Source: an uncultured Veillonella sp. (lineage in GTDB: Bacteria; Bacillota; Negativicutes; Veillonellales; Veillonellaceae). From it: 5,679 bases of DNA. The stretch spans positions 1 through 5,679 of the forward strand of contig URPV01000066.1 of NCBI GenBank assembly GCA_900549805.1, written 5' to 3'. Within the stretch, counting starts at the first letter, position 1; each line of letters starts with the position of its first letter. Under the pieces are notes generated by a model. The model did no database searches. It was not told the DNA's origin and worked only from the letters and a program-made list of their open reading frames with translations. Positions 1 through 5,317 of this stretch are shown here, piece by piece. Made by a program: the position numbers and the translations under genes.

Positions 1-125
1 AGAGTAAGTCCCTTCTGGTATTGTGTCAACATATCATTGAGAGATAAGTCCTCTTGGTCTAGGTTCCGGACAATCTCCTCTAAGGCTGCGTATTTTTTTT
101 CATAGGATTTAATGCTTATGGCCAT
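1..125 (-). CDS. xseB: Exonuclease VII small subunit XseB (5' part only, runs off the left edge)
   Basis: The first 41 codons of the small subunit of exonuclease VII, which in the cytoplasm assembles in several copies around one XseA chain to form the nuclease that degrades single-stranded DNA to short oligonucleotides. The reading begins MAISIKSYEKKYAALEEIV and continues with a segment NLDQEDLSLNDMLTQYQKGL, which fits the family pattern of a helix ending in 'LE.IV..L' followed by 'L.LE..L..YE.G'. The ATG at 125-123 is chosen because a near-perfect Shine-Dalgarno (AAGGAGGT) lies 5-6 bases upstream. The gene starts inside xseA: the two overlap by 17 bases in different frames, which suggests coupled translation and matched subunit supply. 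A run of eight A occurs in codons 9-11. The C-terminal half is outside the window. Confidence 0.93.
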   Translation of the reverse strand, partial: MAISIKSYEKKYAALEEIVRNLDQEDLSLNDMLTQYQKGLT

Positions 126-1320
126 GATGGACCTCCTTAATTTCTGATTCAATAGCCCCATCTGGTAGGGTTAAGGTGAGTTGATCTCCTGCCCGTAGCC
201 CCTTAACAGAGGTCACCGTATGCCCTGCAAGTTCAACCTTGGAATAGCCTTTGAGCATAATGTTCATTGGATTGAGGGCTTCTAACTCTTGTCCTAGAAG
301 AGACAGTTGATATTTCTCCTTCTGCAAAGCCGCCTTCATGTCTTGGGTCATAATTCCCCTTTTCTTATCTAAAAGAGACCGCTGCTGGTGAATCATTTGA
401 AGGGCTGGCATCCCCAAGGAACGATTAAATAGAGCTGCTAAAGTCCTTTTACGATCCAATACTTCTTGACGCATATAGGTATTCAAGTAGTCTTCCTTAA
501 GACGGAGGCGTTCTTCCATAACAGATATTGGTAAAACCGTAATTTCAGCCGCATGAGATGGGGTAGCCCCTCGCATATCAGCGGCATAATCACAAAGCGT
601 GTAGTCAGTTTCATGACCTACGGCTGAAACGATAGGCTTTTTACAAGCATAGACTGCCTCTACTACAGCCCTTGTATTAAAGGGCCATAGGTCTTCGGCA
701 GATCCACCCCCCCGTCCTAGGATAATGGTATCTACATCAGGGTCCTTATCGGCTGCTGCAATTCCTCGAGCAATGACAGGGCCCGCTTTGTCTCCCTGTA
801 CGGGAACAGAAAAGACTTTAAAACGAACCAAAGGGTTTCGCTGTAAGGATACATGTAAAATATCATGTAAGACAGCCCCAGAAGAAGAGGTAACAAGACC
901 GATACAGGCAGATAACTCAGGGATTGCCTTCTTATGGTCATCATCAAAATAACCTAAAGCAGTTAATTCCCTCTTTAAGGCTTCAAATTCCAACTGCAAG
1001 GGTGACTTCTGTCCCACTTGCATATCCGATGCCACAATATTGAGGCGACCGGCCTTGGTCCAAAAATTTATAGAAGCCTTGATGGTCACTAATAAACCAT
1101 TCTCAAAAAGTCCTGCCAATCCTTTTTGCATAACCGTTGAAGACCACATGACCACATCTATGGAAGCATCCTGGTCCTTCAAAGAAAAATAATAGTGGCC
1201 TGCAGAGTGTCGCTTAAGATTTACAATGGTCCCTTGCACATAAAAGCCCTTAAGTAGGTACTCACGATCTAGGGTACGGCCGATAAGGCTATTTAATTGT
1301 GTAATGGACAGTACATTCAT
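109..1320 (-). CDS. xseA: Exonuclease VII large (catalytic) subunit XseA
   Basis: Catalytic subunit of exonuclease VII, a cytoplasmic single-strand DNA exonuclease acting in repair and recombination together with XseB. At 403 residues it is close to the usual 400-450. Residues about 4-100 form the N-terminal OB-fold ('YFSLKD' at 43-48 with 'VVMW' shortly after). The catalytic domain follows from about 120: 'IGLVTSSSGAVLHDI' at 140-154, the glycine-rich GRGGGSAEDLWPFN at 202-215, and 'SAVGHETDYTLCDYAADMR' at 232-250 followed by 'ATPSHAAE', the family's conserved core. A coiled-coil-like helical stretch covers about 265-345, and 'GYSKV' near 358 opens the C-terminal segment. The ATG at 1320 is fixed by an in-frame TGA four codons upstream; only a weak GAGAG-type ribosome site precedes it. 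The tail HHGHKH comes from sequence shared with the xseB start region. A 7-base G run (707-713) lies in the GRGGG codons. Confidence 0.97.
   Translation of the reverse strand: MNVLSITQLNSLIGRTLDREYLLKGFYVQGTIVNLKRHSAGHYYFSLKDQDASIDVVMWSSTVMQKGLAGLFENGLLVTIKASINFWTKAGRLNIVASDMQVGQKSPLQLEFEALKRELTALGYFDDDHKKAIPELSACIGLVTSSSGAVLHDILHVSLQRNPLVRFKVFSVPVQGDKAGPVIARGIAAADKDPDVDTIILGRGGGSAEDLWPFNTRAVVEAVYACKKPIVSAVGHETDYTLCDYAADMRGATPSHAAEITVLPISVMEERLRLKEDYLNTYMRQEVLDRKRTLAALFNRSLGMPALQMIHQQRSLLDKKRGIMTQDMKAALQKEKYQLSLLGQELEALNPMNIMLKGYSKVELAGHTVTSVKGLRAGDQLTLTLPDGAIESEIKEVHHGHKH
131..138 (-). promoter_or_regulatory. Ribosome binding site of xseB inside the xseA coding region
   Basis: AAGGAGGT read on the minus strand, ending 5 bases before the ATG at 125. 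It lies within the last codons of xseA, so the xseA C-terminal residues are partly dictated by this site. It decides the xseB start and supports independent or coupled initiation despite the 17-base overlap. Confidence 0.85.
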
Positions 1321-1390
1321 GCTTAACTCTCACTAGAAATCAGCTGCAACCACAATCACCCAAGCAAGCTATAGAGACTTACAGGCATAA

Positions 1391-2371
1391 CTACCTGGAT
1401 GATTTAGCTGCCATAAGACTAGCTCCAAACGCTACACCTGTAGCATTATCTACACTATACTTAGGGTCAGCGAAAATAGCTATAATGTTATGACGTTTAC
1501 AAAAGGCTTGTAAGCGTTGTCGAAGATAGCCATTAGACATGACTCCCCCTACCGCTACAAGGTCCTCTACAGGATAGGATTCTAAATGATAGGCTAGCAT
1601 CTTTTCTAAACTATTTGCCATGGCATGAAAGACAGCCCGTCCCATTTGGCCTTGATAGTTTACCAGGCGCTCTTCATCCATTTCATGAATAGCAGCACGT
1701 TCAATTCGGCGTAAAGCTTCAGAACAAGGTCCTCCAAAGGAAATCTGCCCAGCCTTTACAGAGCTTGGAAGAGGCTCATAGTCCTCCCCCTCTTGCGATA
1801 GGCTATCTAATTGAGCTCCTGTTGGAAAATGGAGGCCTAAAGCCACTCCAATCCTATCTACGAACTGCCCTCCATGTAAATCCATGGCCCCTCCTAAGAG
1901 CCGCGTATCAATGACCCCTCTTTCACAAGGTTGGCAATATACGAGCTCTGTAGTCCCACCAGATAGGTGGAGACTAAAGAAAGGCTTATTCAATGAATAC
2001 TCTTGTTTTCGCAAGGCCGCTAAGATATGGTTCTCTTGATGAGAAAACTCATAGACTGGTATCTTCATCATATGAGCTAAACTATGGCCATGGCCCTTGC
2101 CTACTAAAAAAGCGGGCATATAAGAATCCTCTTCCCGTCTAGGAAATGCGGATACGCCAATAGCCGCCAAAGGCACTTGTGGTAGGGATTCAATTAGGCT
2201 TGGGAGAACTCTAGTATGTTGAAATACCATATTCGATTGTTGTAGCCCCCGCTTACCGTCAGCTACTTCTAAGATTTTTCTCGCCTCTCCTAGAAGGTTA
2301 CCAGACTCATCCACGATGGCACAGGAAGTAGTATAACAGGAGGTATCAATTCCTAAGTAATAGGCTTTCAT
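1391..2371 (-). CDS. TsaD/Kae1-like ASKHA protein, M22 family paralogue (putative 'O-sialoglycoprotein endopeptidase')
   Basis: A 326-residue member of the TsaD/Kae1/Qri7 (peptidase M22) family, with an ASKHA ATP-binding fold. Seen: phosphate-loop-like 'LGIDTSCYTTS' at 6-16, the metal-binding HxxxH as H111 and H115 in 'SHQENH', 'SGGTTEL' at 137-143, 'GGVMSNGYLRQRL' at 275-287 and a third metal ligand candidate D308 in 'SVDNATG'. True TsaD makes the tRNA t6A37 modification with TsaB, TsaE and TsaC and reads TSCDDT near its start, HxEGH at the metal site and a YPGG motif. Here these are TSCYTTS, HQENH and FPTG, so I judge it a divergent paralogue rather than the canonical tsaD; the metal ligands are nevertheless kept. 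Its precise function is unknown. It starts 5 bases after the nusB stop, without a strong ribosome site, so translational coupling to nusB is likely. It occupies the position folD has in Bacillus. Confidence 0.85.
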   Translation of the reverse strand: MKAYYLGIDTSCYTTSCAIVDESGNLLGEARKILEVADGKRGLQQSNMVFQHTRVLPSLIESLPQVPLAAIGVSAFPRREEDSYMPAFLVGKGHGHSLAHMMKIPVYEFSHQENHILAALRKQEYSLNKPFFSLHLSGGTTELVYCQPCERGVIDTRLLGGAMDLHGGQFVDRIGVALGLHFPTGAQLDSLSQEGEDYEPLPSSVKAGQISFGGPCSEALRRIERAAIHEMDEERLVNYQGQMGRAVFHAMANSLEKMLAYHLESYPVEDLVAVGGVMSNGYLRQRLQAFCKRHNIIAIFADPKYSVDNATGVAFGASLMAAKSSR

Positions 2372-2376
2372 GAGGC

Positions 2377-2772
2377 TTACTGGCTCTTTCTATAGGCATC
2401 CAAAATAGCATTAACTAACTTATAGGAGTTATCCGACCCAAATACCTTAGCGAGATTAACAGCTTCATTAATAGCTACCTTAGGGTCTATTTGGTGGTCC
2501 ATCTCCCATAGAGCCAAGCGCATTAAGGTTCGATCCATAGGATCTAACATGGCCACCTTGCGTTTAGGGGAATGAGCTTGAATTTTAGCATCCAAGTCCC
2601 CCTTATGGGCCATAACACCGTCGATTACTTCTGATGCATAGTCGTAATCAATAAGCCCCTTAACTACATCTTCTGGAAAGCTAATAGGATCTGTATTTCC
2701 ATGAAATTCGGCAGCAAACAAAGCTTGAGCAATATAGACTCGGGTTTGACGACGATTAGTTTTCTTGGTCAT
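2377..2772 (-). CDS. nusB: Transcription antitermination factor NusB
   Basis: NusB, a small all-helical RNA-binding protein that pairs with ribosomal protein S10 (NusE), binds boxA in nascent RNA and supports antitermination on rRNA operons. The 131 residues match the usual 130-160. Seen: basic N-terminus 'KKTNRRQTR' with 'AQALFAAEF' (residues about 15-23), 'EVIDGVMAHKGDLDAKI' at 48-64, 'LDPMDRTLMRLALWEM' at 76-91, and the diagnostic 'VAINEAVNLAKVFGSDNSYKLVNAILD' region at 99-125. I chose the ATG at 2772 rather than the in-frame ATG at 2826: AAGGAG sits 6 bases before 2772, the family begins at this point, and the longer form would add 18 unrelated residues read from the upstream gene. The gene overlaps the end of the preceding Asp23-like gene by 17 bases and is followed 5 bases later by the M22-like gene. 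Confidence 0.96.
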   Translation of the reverse strand: MTKKTNRRQTRVYIAQALFAAEFHGNTDPISFPEDVVKGLIDYDYASEVIDGVMAHKGDLDAKIQAHSPKRKVAMLDPMDRTLMRLALWEMDHQIDPKVAINEAVNLAKVFGSDNSYKLVNAILDAYRKSQ

Positions 2773-3079
2773 TCTTATCTCCTTCTTGTTTACTAGCATC
2801 TTCAATGAGTCGTTCAAAATGAACATCCACTTTGACAGAGTCTAGCTGATGGTCTTCTTTTAGCAATTGTCCTATAGATTCTTGTAAGGAATGGGCAACA
2901 TCAATGAGCTTATAGCCATATACAGCTTGTAGGTAGAGGTTTACTTCTAGCCCATCCTTAGTCTTTTTCAGATTAATCCCTGGCAATCGTTCTTTGCGAA
3001 GGGGTGTAGCTAATTTATCCTCCACCTCATCCCTGAAACGGGGGCTTAATGCATGAATGGCGGGACTGGATAAAACCAA
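2756..3079 (-). CDS. Second Asp23/Gls24-family protein (start uncertain, probably upstream)
   Basis: A short Asp23/Gls24 (DUF322)-type protein, a family of cytoplasmic, often membrane-associated proteins linked to alkaline shock and envelope stress. It resembles the gene just upstream: the core 'YLQAVYGYKLIDVAHSLQESI' region matches 'YIAVSYGYRIPDLVLRLQERI' of that neighbour, and both end in a similar 'V.V......LI'. It is more divergent and has a charged tail (EDASKQEGDKNDQEN). The TTG at 3079 is the only standard start in frame, giving 107 residues, but its ribosome site is poor (GAGG, 11 bases away) and it would cut off 'QTLLEAIRN', which aligns with the first helix of the neighbour's domain. 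The frame stays open to a TAG at 3166-3164. Possible non-standard starts are CTG at 3100 (AGGA 7 bases before) and ATA at 3133, which would give 125 residues. The stop overlaps nusB by 17 bases. Confidence 0.8.
   Translation of the reverse strand: MVLSSPAIHALSPRFRDEVEDKLATPLRKERLPGINLKKTKDGLEVNLYLQAVYGYKLIDVAHSLQESIGQLLKEDHQLDSVKVDVHFERLIEDASKQEGDKNDQEN
2779..2784 (-). promoter_or_regulatory. Ribosome binding site that fixes the nusB start
   Basis: AAGGAG on the minus strand with a 6-base spacer (ATAAGA) to the ATG at 2772. It lies within the last codons of the upstream Asp23-like gene and is the reason for preferring the 131-residue NusB over a longer in-frame reading. Confidence 0.8.
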
Positions 3080-3137
3080 GTTTCTGATGGCCTCTAGCAG
3101 GGTCTGGTCCTGTGGATTAGCAACTAAACCTATGTTA

Positions 3138-3551
3138 TTAAAAGCTTGCGCCCCTTGAAGGGTCTAGGCCATCTTTTCCAATCACCTGATTAGCCCTATC
3201 AAAGATGAGATCCTGCACCACAATATCAATGGCTTCCACCTTGATTGAAGTATAGGTTTGTATAGCCGTTTTTATTCTTTCTTGTAACCGTAAGACTAAG
3301 TCTGGAATACGATAACCATAAGACACAGCAATGTAAACAGTCATATGAATCTCTCCATTATCAGAGTAGGATATCTTGACCCCTTCATAGTCGTGCTTAG
3401 CCCCTAAGAGTCGGCTAATACCATCGTTAAGGGTAGACTCTAAGCCTGCTATACCATGAGTTCGACGGGCTGCAATAGCCGCAATAGTAGCATAGACGGC
3501 ATGACCGATCTTAATTTGTCCTAAGTCTGATTGGCTAATCTTTGGTTTCAT
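3138..3551 (-). CDS. Asp23/Gls24 family envelope stress response protein (YqhY-like)
   Basis: A 137-residue Asp23/Gls24 (DUF322) protein. The domain covers about residues 12-115: 'IKIGHAVYATIAAIAARRTHGIAGLE' at 13-38 corresponds to the conserved opening 'I..eVi..IA..A....GV.gl', 'GVKISYSDNGEIHMTVYIAVSYGYRIPDL' at 57-85 is the central beta region with the family's YG pair, and 'IKVEAIDIVVQDLIF' at 103-117 closes it. There is no signal peptide or membrane segment. The family has no known enzymatic activity; the Bacillus homologue YqhY is encoded in the same place beside nusB and has been linked to control of fatty acid synthesis. The ATG at 3551 has GGGAG 4 bases upstream. The gene ends in tandem TAA TAA stops, and the paralogue follows at once. 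It is the first gene after a terminator hairpin, and probably the first of the asp23-nusB-xseAB unit. Confidence 0.92.
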   Translation of the reverse strand: MKPKISQSDLGQIKIGHAVYATIAAIAARRTHGIAGLESTLNDGISRLLGAKHDYEGVKISYSDNGEIHMTVYIAVSYGYRIPDLVLRLQERIKTAIQTYTSIKVEAIDIVVQDLIFDRANQVIGKDGLDPSRGASF

Positions 3552-3555
3552 AGTA

Positions 3556-3560
3556 CTCCC
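3556..3560 (-). promoter_or_regulatory. Ribosome binding site of the first asp23 gene, abutting the terminator
   Basis: GGGAG on the minus strand, 4 bases before the ATG at 3551 (a short spacer). It begins only about 3 bases after the U-rich tail of the upstream hairpin, so an RNA terminated there would lack this site and the whole asp23-nusB reading. Confidence 0.6.
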
Positions 3561-3561
3561 A

Positions 3562-3607
3562 AGAAAAAAGCACCCAGTCTGCCTTATGTAGTTGCAAGAC
3601 GGGTGCT
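3562..3607 (-). terminator. Intrinsic terminator between efp and asp23 (possible leader attenuator)
   Basis: On the minus strand the left arm AGCACCC (3607-3601) pairs with GGGTGCT (3575-3569). The stem continues inward with GTC/GAC and TGC/GCA around single-base bulges, leaving an 11-base loop. The right arm is followed by a run of T (3568-3564) and TTC-T. This is a textbook Rho-independent terminator downstream of efp. What is odd is its position: it ends just before the ribosome site of the next gene, leaving no room for a promoter between hairpin and gene. The downstream genes must therefore rely on read-through or on a promoter upstream of the hairpin, which would make it a leader terminator. 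Confidence 0.88.
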
Positions 3608-3644
3608 ATCTTCTGTCATTCCTCAAGGGAAAACGATATGGCTT

Positions 3645-3656
3645 TGATAAAGAAGG
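3645..3656 (-). promoter_or_regulatory. boxA-like sequence in the efp-asp23 leader (tentative)
   Basis: The minus strand reads CCTTCTTTATCA, which matches the E. coli rRNA boxA (TGCTCTTTAACA) at 8 of 12 positions, including the CTTTA core and the final CA. It lies between the efp stop and the leader terminator, the position expected for a site that would let a NusB-S10 complex load before the terminator. A match of this quality can arise by chance in an AT-rich stretch, and no boxB or rRNA-type context is seen, so this is a weak call. Confidence 0.25.
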
Positions 3657-3662
3657 GTGCAA

Positions 3663-4220
3663 TTATGCACGTTCGATGTATTGGCCTGTGCGTGTATCAA
3701 TACGGAGTACATCATCAACATTGATGAACATAGGTACTTTTACAACATAGCCTGTTTCGAGAGTAGCAGGTTTGTTACCACCAGTAGCAGTATCACCTTT
3801 AATACCAGGTTCTGTTTCAACTACCTTGAGTTCTACAGAAACTGGAAGGTCAAGACCGATAACGATACCTTGGAAGAACATAATGGAACATTCCATGTTT
3901 TCGAGCAAGAAGTTTTTAGCATCCCCCAATTGTTCAAGGTTCAATTCAACTTGATCGTAGGTTTCGTTATCCATGAATGTGTATGCCCCATCAACTTCAT
4001 AGAGGTATTGCATACGACGACGATCAACGTGTGCTTTTGGCACTTTTTCACCAGCATTGAAAGTACGTTCAACCACAGCACCAGTTTGCAAGTTTTTCAA
4101 TTTACAACGTACGAAAGCAGCACCTTTACCAGGTTTAACATGTTGGAAATCAACAACTTGCCATACGTTACCGTCTAGTTCAATAGTTGTGCCTGGGCGG
4201 AAGTCATTACTGGAAATCAT
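3663..4220 (-). CDS. efp: Elongation factor P
   Basis: EF-P, a tRNA-shaped cytoplasmic factor that binds the ribosome beside the P site and relieves stalling at consecutive prolines. The 185 residues are the standard length. Domain I (about 1-63) has the tip loop 'HVKPGKGAAFVR' at 27-38 with K32, the residue that receives a modification in many bacteria; domain II ('MQYLYEVDGAYTFMDNETYDQ') covers about 65-125; domain III carries the family signature 'GIKGDTATGGNKPATLETG' and then 'VVKVPMFINVDDVLRIDTRTGQYIER'. A lysine at the tip fits either the 5-aminopentanol type known in Bacillus or a beta-lysine type; no modification gene (epmA, epmB, ymfI) is in the window, so the type cannot be told. 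AAGGAG lies 8 bases before the ATG. The gene starts 15 bases after the peptidase stop and is followed by a terminator, so it ends a unit with the peptidase. Confidence 0.98.
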   Translation of the reverse strand: MISSNDFRPGTTIELDGNVWQVVDFQHVKPGKGAAFVRCKLKNLQTGAVVERTFNAGEKVPKAHVDRRRMQYLYEVDGAYTFMDNETYDQVELNLEQLGDAKNFLLENMECSIMFFQGIVIGLDLPVSVELKVVETEPGIKGDTATGGNKPATLETGYVVKVPMFINVDDVLRIDTRTGQYIERA

Positions 4221-4235
4221 GAGAATCTCTCCTTA

Positions 4236-5303
4236 CTACACTTCAATTTCAATCAAATCTTTCGGACTGTGTGTCAATACTTCACAGCCATCATCTGTGA
4301 CGATGACACTATCCTCTATTCTCAATCCGATTTGTCCAGGCAAGTAAACACCTGGTTCAATCGTGATGATCATATTCTTTTCGAGAACGGATTCAGATCG
4401 TGGGCTGGCCACAGGTTGTTCATGAATATCGAGGCCTACCCCATGGCCTAAACCATGGTTAAAGTAGTCTCCATATCCATCATTCTCAATAGACTCTCTA
4501 CATATTGTATCTAATTCTTTACCTAAAAGTCCAGCCCTAACAGCAGAAACCCCTTTTTTTTGTGCTCTTAAAACCACTTGGTAAAGTTTTTTTTGCAAGT
4601 CAGAAGCTGGTCCCATACAAATGGTACGCGTCATATCAGAATGATAGCCTTGCCAAACAGCACCAAAATCAAAGGTGACAAAATCCCCCTTCTCAATAAC
4701 CTTATCAGAAGCTACTCCATGAGGCATGGAAGACCGGTGTCCGGAAGCCACGATGGTGGTGAAGGAAGGCTCTTGAGACCCACCCTTAAGCATATAGGTC
4801 TCCAAGATGATGCGTGCTTGATTCTCTGTCATACCCACCTTGATTTCCTTAAGAAGATGGGAAAAGGCTTGATCTGCAATGGAAGCCGCCTTACGCATAT
4901 GGACCAATTCATCATCTCGTTTTACCGCTCGTAAGGCTTGTAATTGAACAGAGGAGAATTCAAAAGCATCACCAAATGTATCTACTACTAAACCAAATTG
5001 GTCTACCGTCATTGAATCCCCTTCGATAGCAATAGATGTAGCACCAGATGCCAAGACGTAGTCTTTTATTTCTTCCCATAAAGGCTTCTTATATTGAACC
5101 ACTTGATAGCCGCTGCATTGGTCTTGCGCCTGTTCCGTATACCGGGAATCCGTAAAGAAATAGGCTGATTGAGGTGTTACAAAGGCCACGCCTGCAGTAC
5201 CTGTAAAGCCTGCAAAGTAATGGAGGTTGGTGGTGGAGGTGATAAAAATCCCCTCATAGCCTTCTTGGACTAAATAAGTTTGAATACGGTCTAAGCCATT
5301 CAT
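4236..5303 (-). CDS. M24B family Xaa-Pro peptidase (YqhT/PepP/PepQ-type)
   Basis: A metallopeptidase of the aminopeptidase P/prolidase group, which removes an N-terminal residue before proline or splits Xaa-Pro dipeptides in the cytoplasm. Residues 1-125 form the creatinase-type N-terminal domain ('GIFITSTTNLHYFAGFTG' at 18-35, 'YFFTDSRYTEQA' at 48-59). The pita-bread catalytic domain follows. All five metal ligands can be placed: D212 in 'FDFGA', D223 in 'HSDMTRT', H287 in 'GLGHGVGLDIHE', E316 in 'TIEPGVY' and E330 in 'GLRIEDS'; H195 in 'MPHG' and H294 are also kept, so it should be active. The 355 residues match the 350-360 of YqhT-type enzymes. Start ATG at 5303, with AAGGA 5 bases upstream. 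It begins 14 bases after the pseudouridine synthase and precedes efp by 15, a widespread pepP-efp pairing. Two A8 runs lie in codons near 238 and 249. Confidence 0.95.
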   Translation of the reverse strand: MNGLDRIQTYLVQEGYEGIFITSTTNLHYFAGFTGTAGVAFVTPQSAYFFTDSRYTEQAQDQCSGYQVVQYKKPLWEEIKDYVLASGATSIAIEGDSMTVDQFGLVVDTFGDAFEFSSVQLQALRAVKRDDELVHMRKAASIADQAFSHLLKEIKVGMTENQARIILETYMLKGGSQEPSFTTIVASGHRSSMPHGVASDKVIEKGDFVTFDFGAVWQGYHSDMTRTICMGPASDLQKKLYQVVLRAQKKGVSAVRAGLLGKELDTICRESIENDGYGDYFNHGLGHGVGLDIHEQPVASPRSESVLEKNMIITIEPGVYLPGQIGLRIEDSVIVTDDGCEVLTHSPKDLIEIEV

Positions 5304-5317
5304 GACAATCCTTCTTT

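Noticed and set aside
725..952. Two overlapping short open readings (75 and 71 residues, one per strand) within xseA
   Set aside because: Both fall inside the conserved XseA catalytic domain in other frames and show no motif; the hydrophobic look of the minus-strand one is a frame artefact.
1321..1390. The 70-base gap between the M22-like gene and xseA as a possible site of a terminator, promoter or small gene
   Set aside because: I see no stem followed by a T-run, no good hexamer pair and no small open reading with a ribosome site; only weak complementarity around AGCTTGC and GCAGCT.
2773..2826. Longer NusB starting at an ATG at 2826
   Set aside because: The extra 18 residues are read from the upstream Asp23-like gene, and the ATG at 2772 has a strong AAGGAG at the right distance and fits the family start.
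3635..3662. Possible promoter TTGCAC - 16 bases - CATATC on the minus strand upstream of the first asp23 gene
   Set aside because: Each hexamer matches the sigma-A consensus at only about 3 of 6 positions, so it is no better than chance.
3657..4178. A 173-residue plus-strand open reading antisense to efp
   Set aside because: It lies wholly opposite the unmistakable efp gene, has a composition typical of antisense translation (rich in F, T, S, N, I), no family motif and no credible ribosome site.
4578..4934. A 118-residue plus-strand open reading antisense to the peptidase gene
   Set aside because: No recognisable domain; it is the complement of a conserved catalytic region, so its openness is explained by the peptidase codons.
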